Assembly: GCF_023243045.1 (NCBI RefSeq)
Contig: NZ_JALKFX010000046.1
Span: forward strand, 15,477-51,888
Origin: Frankia sp. AgB32
GTDB taxonomy: Bacteria; Actinomycetota; Actinomycetes; Frankiales; Frankiaceae
DNA length: 36,412 nt
Reading direction: 5' to 3'
In this document: positions 16,028-22,584 of the stretch, piece by piece
How positions within the stretch are numbered: the first letter of the stretch is position 1
Layout: every line of letters begins with the position of its first letter
Position numbers and translations under genes: made by a program
Notes under the pieces: model-generated
Seen by the model: the letters and a program-made list of their open reading frames with translations, nothing else
Database searches by the model: none
What the model was told of the DNA's origin: nothing

Positions 16028-17235
16028 TGGTGGACCGCCTGGACGCCGACCGGCCGGGTCGGGGTGAAGCGCACGGGCACGCTCTCGTAGCCGCTGACGA
16101 AGTTCGCCGCCCGGTGTTTCGGTTCCTCGTCGTTGACCAGCGCGAGGTCGGGCAGCCGGTCGAGGAGCCGATCGAGCACCACGCGCAGCTCGAGGCGGGC
16201 GAGGTTCGCCCCCATGCAGTAGTGCGCGCCGAACCCGAAGGCCACGTGTTCGTTCGGGGTGCGGCGCATATCGAACCTGTTCGGCTCCTCGAAGACCGCG
16301 TCGTCGCGGTTGGCCGACGGGTAGAGCAGGAGCAGCGTGTCGCCGGCGGCGATCGACTGACCGGCGAGGTCCACATCGGCGGTCGCGGTGCGGGCCATGT
16401 TCTTGATCGGGCTCACCCAGCGCAGCATCTCCTCGATCGCCGAGGGGATCAGGGCCCGGTCGTCCCGGAGCGCCGCCCAGTTACCGGGCGCGCGTAGCAG
16501 CTCGTAGACACCGCCGGAGATGACGTGGCGGGTCGTCTCGTCACCGCCGTTGAGGATCAGCAGGGACTCGCTGATGATCTCATTGTCCTTGAGGCGGTCG
16601 CCGTCGACCTCGGCGTGTACCAGAATGCTCATCAGGTCCTCGGTCGGAGTTTCCCGCCGGGAGTCGATGACGCGCTGGGCGTAGGCGTAGTACTCCATTC
16701 CGGCCTGCGCGGCGACCTGCATCGCTTCCTCGTTGCGCTGCCCGAGCGCGCCCATCATGGCCTCGCTCCACCGCAGCAACTTCTCGCGGTCGGCCGGGTC
16801 GACCCCCAGCTCGTCGGCGATGACGATCAGGGGAAGCCACGCGGCGATGTCCCACACGAGGTCGCACTCGCCGCGCTCGCACACACTGTCGATGATCGTG
16901 TCGACCGTCTGGCGGATCGATGCCTCCTTCCGCCCGACCCGCCGCAGGGTGAAGCCCTTGTTCACCAGCTTCCGGCGCTTCTGGTGCTCCGGGTCGTCCA
17001 TGTCGATCATCATCGGCATGGCGTCCTGGTCCGGTCGGATCCCGCCAGCGTTGCTGAACAGCTCTCGGCGGCTGGCGACGTGCTTGAGGAGTTCGTAGGT
17101 GGCGACCCCCCAGACTCCGGTGCGCGGGTCCCGCCACACGGGTGCGTTCGCCCGAAGCCAGGCCAGCTCCTCGTGCGGATTGCGCCCCCAGAACAACCCA
17201 TCCACAAGATCGATTCGGCTTTCGATGTCCTTCAC
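16024..17235 (-). CDS. Cytochrome P450
   Basis: 403-residue soluble class I bacterial P450. Motifs in order: I-helix oxygen-activation motif GGDETT (230-235), ExxR at E269-R272 (EEMLR), and the heme-binding loop FGFGAHYCMG with axial C340. No membrane anchor is present. The start is GTG 17235 with GGAGGG directly upstream. The open frame continues to 17460 but that part is unlike any P450 N-terminus. It is the first gene of the long minus-strand cluster and is divergent from the TetR gene. Ferredoxin and reductase partners are not in the window. Family relatives next to CoA ligases hydroxylate steroid, terpenoid or alkyl side chains. Confidence 0.92.
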   Translation of the reverse strand: MKDIESRIDLVDGLFWGRNPHEELAWLRANAPVWRDPRTGVWGVATYELLKHVASRRELFSNAGGIRPDQDAMPMMIDMDDPEHQKRRKLVNKGFTLRRVGRKEASIRQTVDTIIDSVCERGECDLVWDIAAWLPLIVIADELGVDPADREKLLRWSEAMMGALGQRNEEAMQVAAQAGMEYYAYAQRVIDSRRETPTEDLMSILVHAEVDGDRLKDNEIISESLLILNGGDETTRHVISGGVYELLRAPGNWAALRDDRALIPSAIEEMLRWVSPIKNMARTATADVDLAGQSIAAGDTLLLLYPSANRDDAVFEEPNRFDMRRTPNEHVAFGFGAHYCMGANLARLELRVVLDRLLDRLPDLALVNDEEPKHRAANFVSGYESVPVRFTPTRPVGVQAVHQ

Positions 17236-17492
17236 TCGCCCTCCGGGCTGGTGTCTTTGCCCTCGGCCTGCGGGAACCGCGGCTCGGCGGCCGTTGGCGT
17301 CGTCTCGATGGCGGCCCACGGCGTCGCCGTCCTCTCGCGTACCTGGCCGCGGCGCCCCCCCCGCCGCGCGAGCGACCGCTGCTCGGGACGCAAGCTGGAT
17401 GCTCTGTGGGCGGCGCTCTGGTCGCGTGGAGCCACCATGCTTGCTCTCTTCTGATTGCACATGATCTGAAATATGTAACTTGAGATAGGGTT
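17236..17492. promoter_or_regulatory. Divergent promoter region between P450 and TetR genes
   Basis: This 257-bp gap separates the divergent P450 (minus) and TetR (plus) genes. Its TetR-proximal end (17455-17492) is strikingly AT-rich for this DNA (TGAAATATGTAACTTGAGAT), as expected for promoters and an operator. I cannot assign exact -10/-35 boxes. A TetR protein usually binds this kind of gap to control itself and the cluster. Confidence 0.45.
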
Positions 17493-18155
17493 ATGCCATG
17501 GGACCGCGAAAGTCAACCGGCGTTGGGGCGTAGAGGCTGGGGCGGCTCGCCGCCCAGGGACGACGGCGAGGCGCGTCAGCGGATCCTTGACGCGGCCGTC
17601 CAGTGCATCGAGCGGCAGGGGCCGGCGCGGACCACCCTGTCCGGCGTCGCGCTCGAACTCGGCATCACCCGGCGGACCATATACCGCTACTTCACCAGCA
17701 CCGAGGACCTCTTCGGCGGGGTGGCCGAACTGGCGTTGGATGACTGGATCGCGCGGACGCGGGCTGTCGCTGGAGGGGCGGAGAACCCGACCGACCTGGT
17801 GGTCGAGGCGGTTGCCTTCATCATCGAGCAGCTACCGAAGGAGTTGTTCCTGACGCTGCTGCTCGCCAGCGGACGGGCGGAGCTCTTCAGCCGCCAGATG
17901 TTGACGTCGACCAGCATCGCGCGATGCCGGATGATCCTTGTGGACACCCGCGTCGACTGGGCCGCTCTCGGCTACGAAGACCGAGAGTTCGACGAACTCG
18001 TCGAGCTCCTGCTACGGATCATCCAGTCCATGGTGATCGCCCCGCCGGAGCAGCCCCGCTCCGGCGACGAACTCCGCGGAATCCTCCGACGGTGGATCGG
18101 GCCGGCGCTGTCCACCGTCGGAGGATGCGGCTCACGGCGATCCGAGTCGAGCTGA
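17493..18155 (+). CDS. TetR/AcrR family transcriptional regulator
   Basis: 220-residue one-component repressor. The N-terminal helix-turn-helix is clear (ILDAAVQCIERQG, then LSGVALELGITRRTIYRYFTSTEDLF, residues about 32-73). The C-terminal ligand domain is variable and unassigned. It lies divergent from the P450 gene with a 257-bp AT-rich gap, so it most likely represses the catabolic cluster and itself and is released by the substrate or an acyl-CoA intermediate. ATG 17493 is preceded only by a weak ATAGGG, so the transcript may be nearly leaderless. A hairpin and T5 run lie just past its stop. Confidence 0.9.
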   Translation: MPWDRESQPALGRRGWGGSPPRDDGEARQRILDAAVQCIERQGPARTTLSGVALELGITRRTIYRYFTSTEDLFGGVAELALDDWIARTRAVAGGAENPTDLVVEAVAFIIEQLPKELFLTLLLASGRAELFSRQMLTSTSIARCRMILVDTRVDWAALGYEDREFDELVELLLRIIQSMVIAPPEQPRSGDELRGILRRWIGPALSTVGGCGSRRSESS

Positions 18156-18174
18156 GGCCTGCGGCGGCTGAGCC

Positions 18175-18214
18175 GCGAGCGCGGGGACGCTCGCTCTCCT
18201 TGCCAGGGGTTTTT
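18175..18214 (+). terminator. Putative intrinsic terminator after the TetR gene
   Basis: GCGAGCG (18175-18181) and CGCTCGC (18188-18194) form a perfect 7-bp stem with a 6-nt loop, 20 nt after the TetR stop. A TTTTT run ends at 18214, about 15 nt past the stem. The distance to the T-run is long, so termination may be imperfect. It lies between convergent genes. Confidence 0.45.
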
Positions 18215-18246
18215 CTCGGGGGGCGACGCTGCGGCCCGCCTCAACC

Positions 18247-18283
18247 TTCTTGTTGGTCATTGTTCTTCTTGTTGGTCGTTGTT
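18247..18283. repeat. 18-bp near-perfect tandem duplication at a gene 3' end
   Basis: TTCTTGTTGGTCATTGTT (18247-18264) is repeated with one change and a 19-bp period at 18266-18283. The second copy codes for the last residues (NNDQQEEQ) of the minus-strand crotonase and the first spans its stop, so the duplication has rewritten the C-terminus. Confidence 0.7.
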
Positions 18284-19063
18284 CGAGCGGATCTTGGTCT
18301 TCATCTGGTCGAGGTTCACCAGGACCGGGAGGCCGCTGACCGACAGCGCGTTGCCGTGCCCGGTCTGGTGGACGTCGAAGACCGACTGGATTGCCGCGTA
18401 GAACCCCTGCACGTCCAGCGTCTGGTTGACCGCCCGTTTGGCCTGCCGAAGCCCGAACGACGGCATCGTCGCGATGTGTGCGGCCAGTGCCCGCGTCTCG
18501 GTGTCCAGCGCGGCCCGCGGCACCACCCGGTTGACCATGCCGACCTGCTCGGCCTCCTGTGCGGTCAGGGCCCGGCCGGTGAAGAGGATTTCCTTCGCCT
18601 TGCGGGGGCCGAGCTCCCAGGTGTGCCCGTGGTACTCGACACCACCGATTCCCATCGCCACCACGGGATCCGAGAACAGCGCGTCCTCTGCCGCGATGAT
18701 GAGGTCGCACGGCCAGCACAGCAGCAGCGCACCGGCTATGCACCGGCCCTGCACGGCCGCGATCGACGGCTTCGGCACGTTCCGCCAGCGAAGCGAGTAC
18801 TCCAGATAGCGGCGCGCCTCGACCTGGTAGATCGCTTCAAGCGTCAGCTTCGCCGGCTTGCCTGGCCCTTTCAGGTCATGACCGGCGGAGAAATGCTTTC
18901 CCTCGGCCCGCAGGATGATGACCGCGACCTCGTCGTCCGTCGCCGCCCGAGTCCAGGCCGCGTCGAGCTCGTCGAGCAGCTCCATGTTCTGGGCGTTGGC
19001 GGCCTCGGGCCGATTGAGCGTGATAGTCGCGATCCGGTCGGCGACTTCGTAGAGAATGTACAT
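18257..19063 (-). CDS. Crotonase-fold protein lacking both catalytic glutamates
   Basis: 268-residue enoyl-CoA hydratase/isomerase family member. The oxyanion-hole segment KHFSAGHDLKG is intact. The two positions that carry catalytic Glu in true hydratases are not acidic: the first segment reads GRCIAGALLLCWPCD (Leu for Glu) and the second FSDPVVAMG (Val for Glu). It should still bind an acyl-CoA but probably does not hydrate enoyl-CoA in the usual way. Other crotonases lacking these residues are decarboxylases, thioesterases or acyl-CoA carriers. ATG 19063 has GAGGAG 8 nt upstream. It is the last gene of the SnoaL / SDR / crotonase unit, 124 bp after the SDR. The C-terminal tail QQEEQ derives from a short duplication. 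Confidence 0.82.
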   Translation of the reverse strand: MYILYEVADRIATITLNRPEAANAQNMELLDELDAAWTRAATDDEVAVIILRAEGKHFSAGHDLKGPGKPAKLTLEAIYQVEARRYLEYSLRWRNVPKPSIAAVQGRCIAGALLLCWPCDLIIAAEDALFSDPVVAMGIGGVEYHGHTWELGPRKAKEILFTGRALTAQEAEQVGMVNRVVPRAALDTETRALAAHIATMPSFGLRQAKRAVNQTLDVQGFYAAIQSVFDVHQTGHGNALSVSGLPVLVNLDQMKTKIRSNNDQQEEQ

Positions 19064-19187
19064 GTCAGCTCCTCGGTCAGCCGCCGTCGTGTGCCGCGAG
19101 GATCAAGACGTTCTCGGTCCTCGCGGCGGCTCATGCGTTCGAAGCGGCTTGCCGGCGTGGCGCCCGCCTCCGAGCGTGGTGCTTCGG

Positions 19188-19973
19188 TCAGCCGAGCATC
19201 ACTCCGCCGGCGTCGACGACGACCGACTGGCCGGTGATGGTGCGGCTCTCGTCGCTGACGAGGAACAGCGCGGCGTTGGCGACGTCGGTCGTCGAGGAGA
19301 TGTCGCGCAGCGCGACTCCGGACAGCACCTTCGCCCGCTGCTCGTCGTACTCGACGCCCTGCTCACCGGCCGTCCGCCGGACCCAGTTCTGCCACAGCTC
19401 GGTGTCGATGCTGCCGGGCACCAGGCAGTTGCAGCGAATCCCGTACGAGCCCACCTCGTTGGCGACGCCCTTGGTGAAGGCGCGTAGTGCCGACTTCGCG
19501 GTCACATAGTGGGTCTTGCGGGGCATGCCGGCGAAGCTCGCCGTCGAGGAGAAGTTGAGGATGACGCCCGAGCGGCGTTCCATCATCGACTGCCTGAGAA
19601 CCTCACGGGTACAGAGCATCGCCGCCGTGACGTCGATACCGATCGTGTGGTTCCAGTTCTCGAGGGTCTGTTCCCAGATCCAGGTGTCCTTGCCGGGGGC
19701 GGCGGCGTTGTTGCACATGATGTCGACCTGGCCGAACTCGGCCACGGCACGGGCGACCATCGCGACCACGTCGTCCTCGTTGGTCACGTCCGCACGCATC
19801 GCGATCGCGTCCGGCCCACACGCGGCCGCGGCCTCCTTGACCAGCTCCTCCCGCCGGGCCGTGAGGAGCACCTTCGCGCCCTCGTCGACGAAGAGCTTCG
19901 CCATCACGGGCCCGAGGCCGGTGCTGGCACCCGTGATGATCGCGACTTTCCCAGCAAGGCGTCCGGTGCTCAT
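19188..19973 (-). CDS. Short-chain dehydrogenase/reductase (SDR), classical type
   Basis: 261-residue NAD(P)-dependent oxidoreductase. The nucleotide motif TGASTGLG (14-21), the CNNA motif (87-90), the catalytic Ser142/143 and Y156-x3-K160 (HYVTAK) are all intact. The C-terminus ends TGQSVVVDAGGVMLG. ATG 19973 overlaps the SnoaL stop by 4 nt (ATGA). It probably oxidises a hydroxyl or reduces a ketone on an intermediate of the neighbouring catabolic pathway. It is the parent of at least two relics in this window, one at 22456-22584 (both ends, middle deleted) and one at 4649-4719 (3' end only). Confidence 0.92.
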   Translation of the reverse strand: MSTGRLAGKVAIITGASTGLGPVMAKLFVDEGAKVLLTARREELVKEAAAACGPDAIAMRADVTNEDDVVAMVARAVAEFGQVDIMCNNAAAPGKDTWIWEQTLENWNHTIGIDVTAAMLCTREVLRQSMMERRSGVILNFSSTASFAGMPRKTHYVTAKSALRAFTKGVANEVGSYGIRCNCLVPGSIDTELWQNWVRRTAGEQGVEYDEQRAKVLSGVALRDISSTTDVANAALFLVSDESRTITGQSVVVDAGGVMLG

Positions 19974-20482
19974 CGAGCCACCGCCCCGAAGAACTGCGGC
20001 ACGACGCCGGCAAGCAACTCCCGACCGGCACCGGTGCCATCAAGCAGGCGGTTCGTCCGACGCCGCACTCCCCAGCCGTCGTCGCCGCGCGTCAGGTCCC
20101 AGTGCGCCACGCTCACCCGCCACAGGTAGAAACGACCGTTCGTGTCGTCCCGGCGCATGATCAGCGAATAGGTGACCGCAGTGGCCGTGTCACCATCGAC
20201 ATCGATCAGGGGCGGGCTGGCCACATGGGCGACTCCGGCGTGGATCAGACCCTGGTGCCCCTCGGTCCGCAGCATGGCCTCCACGGCGGCGCGGCCGTCG
20301 TACGGTGCGCCGTTCGCGTCCCAGTCGTAGACGCCATCCTCCTGCCACGCGGACGCGGCCAGATCGACCAACCCTGCGTCGGCCGCGGGACCATACGCCA
20401 GGATCAACCGCCTGATCGCCCGCTCATCCTCAACGGCGCGTAACCGACCCTCGAGTGCGGCTAGATCTTCCGCGACCCCCAT
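19970..20482 (-). CDS. SnoaL-like / nuclear transport factor 2-fold protein (copy 1)
   Basis: 170-residue alpha+beta-barrel protein of the SnoaL/NTF2-like superfamily. Actinobacterial members serve as isomerases, dehydratases or ring hydratases in steroid and polyketide pathways, or have unknown function. The conserved style is RAVEDERAIRRLILAYGPAADAG near the N-terminus and a C-terminal WGVRRRTNRLLDGTGAG. ATG 20482 is preceded by a strong GGGGAGG. The in-frame extension to 20575 has no site. It is the first gene of the SnoaL / SDR / crotonase unit. A closely similar paralogue of exactly equal length lies at 21947 in opposite orientation. Confidence 0.85.
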   Translation of the reverse strand: MGVAEDLAALEGRLRAVEDERAIRRLILAYGPAADAGLVDLAASAWQEDGVYDWDANGAPYDGRAAVEAMLRTEGHQGLIHAGVAHVASPPLIDVDGDTATAVTYSLIMRRDDTNGRFYLWRVSVAHWDLTRGDDGWGVRRRTNRLLDGTGAGRELLAGVVPQFFGAVAR

Positions 20483-20594
20483 GAGCACCTCCCCATTCCA
20501 CGGCGGCGCAGCCACCGCGCAGATCGACCCACCCCGCGACGGGACTGCGCATCGCCCCGCGCGGGAGCGGTCCATCAGCAGCCGTCAGAGCCGG

Positions 20595-20623
20595 AGTATA
20601 TGAATATTGACGTCAATGTTTAA
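20595..20623 (-). promoter_or_regulatory. Promoter of the SnoaL/SDR/crotonase unit with an operator in its spacer
   Basis: On the minus strand a TATACT box (20600-20595, 5 of 6) lies 17 bp below a weak TTAAAC (20623-20618). The spacer is filled by an 18-bp near-palindrome at 20603-20620, with the perfect core ATTGACGTCAAT and one mismatched pair in the flanks. A repressor bound there would block RNA polymerase directly. The half-site GTCAATAT also occurs in the 21832-21855 palindrome, and CTCAATAT in the one at 4500-4523. Confidence 0.55.
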
Positions 20624-20680
20624 GTTCATGTGAGTCGGGCGCCAACTCGTCCCGCGATCCGCGGAGCGGAGCGTACCGCA

Positions 20681-20712
20681 GGATCGGACACCGTCCCACC
20701 GATGTCCGATCC
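20681..20712. promoter_or_regulatory. 32-bp inverted repeat, copy 1
   Basis: Perfect 10-bp arms GGATCGGACA and TGTCCGATCC flank 12 nt. The 9-bp core arms (GGATCGGAC, GTCCGATCC) with a 14-nt gap recur identically at 21744-21775. This copy lies 199 bp upstream of SnoaL copy 1 and 240 bp downstream of the EthD-like gene. An operator for a dimeric regulator is the simplest reading, and a termination hairpin for the EthD transcript is the alternative. Confidence 0.55.
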
Positions 20713-20951
20713 ACCGCCACAGGGGACCGAAACGGCCGCCCCCACGCCCGCAGCCCGACGTGGCGCGCCTACCCCCAGGGGGTACCAGGGTGGCCCGTCA
20801 TCGCCGCTCGACGCCGGTGACGGGACCCGGCGCCACGTGGCGCTCGACGAACGAGGATCGCGCGGAGTCACTCTCCGTACACCACGCCGCTGGACGTGAC
20901 CTGCGACCAGCACGGCGGGGCTGCCAGTGCCGGCCGTGGGCTTCTCGCTGG

Positions 20952-21683
20952 TCAGCCGCTCCAGGCAGCCCACTGGATCATGGATCGTAGAGGCCCGGCG
21001 AACAACGGCCGTACGTCTCCCGAGGCCCATCGCCGCTCGATGGTGGGAGTCAGTCGTTTCGTGGTCGCCAAGGGGTCGTCGTCGAGGTAGACGACGGTGA
21101 TGTACTGCGGTCCGCCCTGGCAGGCGGGGTCCAGCCGCCAGAAGTCGGTGGAGCCGTACTGCCAGGCGCCGGCGACGCCGGGCGTCTGGAGCAGCGCCGG
21201 GTAGTGCTGGGCGTGCAGCCACTGAAGCCAGCCGGAGACGTCGTCCGTCACCGGCTCCTCGATGATCATGAGGATGCCGCGGTGCGGTCGGAAGGGCACG
21301 ACCTCCGGGGAGATCAGTGCGCGTGGCGCGGCGTACCAGCGTTGCAGCGCCAGCAGCCGCAGCTGCAGCGAGGGGCGACGTTCGGGGAAACGTCCGGCCT
21401 CGGCGAGGCGCAGGCCGAGTTCCAGGAAGTCGTCGTGGGTCTGTTGGACGGGGTCGCCGACGAGGTAGTTCACGATGTTGCCGACGTCGGCCAGGGGGCC
21501 ACTGCCGGCGATGCGGGCCTGTCGGTACTCGTCCTCGGCGATCCACCGTGTCGCGTGGACGAGCCCTGGTAGCTGATACTGCTCGGGCATGTGGTCGAGC
21601 AGGTGCCAGCGCAGGTAGCTGCCGTCGTCTCCGGGCGGCGCTGGCTCCGTCGCGCTGAAGAACGCTGCCTTCACTCGGATCAT
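20952..21683 (-). CDS. EthD-like tandem dimeric alpha/beta-barrel protein
   Basis: 243 residues made of two similar ferredoxin-like halves. The first has DGSYLRWHLLDHMPEQYQLPGLVHATRW and the second, after about residue 130, has GWLQWLHAQHYPALLQTPGVAGAWQYG. The pattern H...P...PGV is typical of EthD and related dimeric alpha/beta-barrel proteins, which bind small hydrophobic ligands or act as monooxygenase-like helpers in ether and aromatic degradation. ATG 21683 has GGAGG 10 nt upstream. It lies alone between two inverted SnoaL-containing units and is divergent from SnoaL copy 2. The family assignment rests on motif pattern only. Confidence 0.62.
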   Translation of the reverse strand: MIRVKAAFFSATEPAPPGDDGSYLRWHLLDHMPEQYQLPGLVHATRWIAEDEYRQARIAGSGPLADVGNIVNYLVGDPVQQTHDDFLELGLRLAEAGRFPERRPSLQLRLLALQRWYAAPRALISPEVVPFRPHRGILMIIEEPVTDDVSGWLQWLHAQHYPALLQTPGVAGAWQYGSTDFWRLDPACQGGPQYITVVYLDDDPLATTKRLTPTIERRWASGDVRPLFAGPLRSMIQWAAWSG

Positions 21684-21742
21684 CAGGCCGCCTCCATTCC
21701 TCGGTGTCGCACGCTGGCGCGCGGTGCGGGTCATCCTCCCGC

Positions 21743-21776
21743 GGGATCGGACGTTCGCGCAAAACTGTCCGATCCC
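21743..21776. promoter_or_regulatory. 34-bp inverted repeat, copy 2
   Basis: Perfect 10-bp arms GGGATCGGAC and GTCCGATCCC flank 14 nt, in the divergent gap between the EthD-like gene and SnoaL copy 2. The 9-bp core arms and the 14-nt gap are identical to those at 20681-20712, while the gap sequence differs. Conserved arms with a free spacer are typical of a protein-binding operator. It is 171 bp upstream of SnoaL copy 2. Confidence 0.6.
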
Positions 21777-21831
21777 CGGGTGCGCTCTCGTCTCGAACCC
21801 GAGGGCGGCTTTGTCGTCGACTGTCCTATAT

Positions 21832-21855
21832 CTCGATACCGATGTCGATATTGAC
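21832..21855. promoter_or_regulatory. 24-bp imperfect palindrome, putative operator (copy B)
   Basis: The halves CTCGATACCGAT and GTCGATATTGAC match at 8 of 12 positions when folded. The element is closely related to the one at 4500-4523. It follows a TATATC box (21827-21832), so it would overlap the transcription start of SnoaL copy 2, the same relative place as copy A at the deacylase promoter. Confidence 0.45.
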
Positions 21856-21946
21856 TTTTGGCTTCCGGCTGTGGAAGGGTTGCCTTCTGCCGTGTGGGGC
21901 GTAGGTCCGGGCGGTGGCTTGTGCCGCTGCGGATGGGGAGGTACAC

Positions 21947-22459
21947 GTGGGTGCTGTTGAAGATCTGGCCTCGCTGGCGGCGCGGCTGAGACGCGTTGAG
22001 GACGAGCTGGCGATCAGGCGGCTGATCCTGTCGTACGGTCCCGCGGCCGACGCGGGGCTCGTGGACCTGGCCGCGTCGGTGTGGCGCGAGGACGGTAGCT
22101 ACGACTGGGACGCGGCCGGTGCGCCGTACGAGGGGCGCGCCGCCGTGGCGGCCATGCTGAGGGCCGACACCCACCAGGGCCTGATCCAGGCCGGCGTCGC
22201 CCACGTGGCGGGGCCGCCGCTGATCGACCTTGACGGTGACGCGGCGACCGCGATCACCTATTCACTGATCATGCGCCGGGATGCCGCGGACGGCCGGTAC
22301 TACCTGTGGCGGGTGAGCGCCGCCCACTGGGAGCTGACCCGCGACGGTGATGTCTGGGCGGTACGACGCCGGACCAACAGGCTTCTCGACGACACCGGCG
22401 CCGGCCGGAACCTGTTGAACTCGGTCGTGCGCGAGATGTCCGGGGCGGCCGCCCGATGA
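21947..22459 (+). CDS. SnoaL-like / NTF2-fold protein (copy 2)
   Basis: 170 residues, the same length as and highly similar throughout to copy 1 at 19970-20482 (shared IRRLILSYGPAADAGLVDLA, TYSLIMRRD, RRRTNRLLD). GTG 21947 is chosen because it aligns with the ATG of copy 1 and is preceded by the same GGGGAGG. An in-frame start at 21914 would run through that site. Its stop overlaps the start of the 42-codon SDR remnant by 4 nt (ATGA), exactly the junction seen in copy 1. The unit is thus an inverted duplicate of the SnoaL / SDR pair in which only the SnoaL half has stayed whole. A diverged substrate range relative to copy 1 is possible. Confidence 0.85.
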   Translation: MGAVEDLASLAARLRRVEDELAIRRLILSYGPAADAGLVDLAASVWREDGSYDWDAAGAPYEGRAAVAAMLRADTHQGLIQAGVAHVAGPPLIDLDGDAATAITYSLIMRRDAADGRYYLWRVSAAHWELTRDGDVWAVRRRTNRLLDDTGAGRNLLNSVVREMSGAAAR

Positions 22460-22584
22460 CCACGGGACGCCTGGCCGGGAAGGTCGCGATCATCACCGCA
22501 GCGAGTACGGGTCCGGGGCCGATGATGGCGACGCTGCTTGTTCAGTCGATCGTCGTCGACGCTGGCGGGGTGATGCTCGGATGA
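22456..22584 (+). pseudogene. SDR gene reduced to 42 codons by in-frame internal deletion
   Basis: The open frame keeps the first about 28 codons of the neighbouring SDR (TGRLAGKVAIIT) and its last about 14 codons (QSIVVDAGGVMLG then stop), joined in frame. About 220 codons containing the active site are gone. The nucleotide-binding motif has also decayed (TAASTGPG for TGASTGLG). Both ends remain translationally coupled: ATG overlaps the SnoaL stop by 4 nt and the TGA overlaps the LLM gene ATG by 4 nt. It cannot be an oxidoreductase. It may persist only as a coupling cistron that hands ribosomes from SnoaL to the LLM gene, or it may be a plain relic. Confidence 0.8.

Larger units (their letters stand above)
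20483..20951. other. 469-bp intergenic region with promoter and inverted repeats
   Basis: This gap lies between the SnoaL copy 1 start and the EthD-like stop. It contains a promoter-like TATACT on the minus strand, an 18-bp near-palindrome in the promoter spacer, and a 10-bp-arm inverted repeat (listed separately). The remainder (20713-20951) is GC-rich with no convincing gene. Confidence 0.6.

Noticed and set aside
17232-17516. Minus-strand frame of 94 codons upstream of the P450, ending with a 4-nt overlap on its GTG
   Set aside because: The composition is Arg/Ser/Ala-rich with no family resemblance, and it runs through the AT-rich divergent promoter region. The overlap with the P450 start is probably chance, although a leader peptide cannot be excluded.
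20681-21776. The two inverted repeats as transposon ends
   Set aside because: They are internal palindromes of about 32 bp, not a pair of terminal repeats. The EthD-like gene between them is not a transposase, and no target-site duplication is evident.
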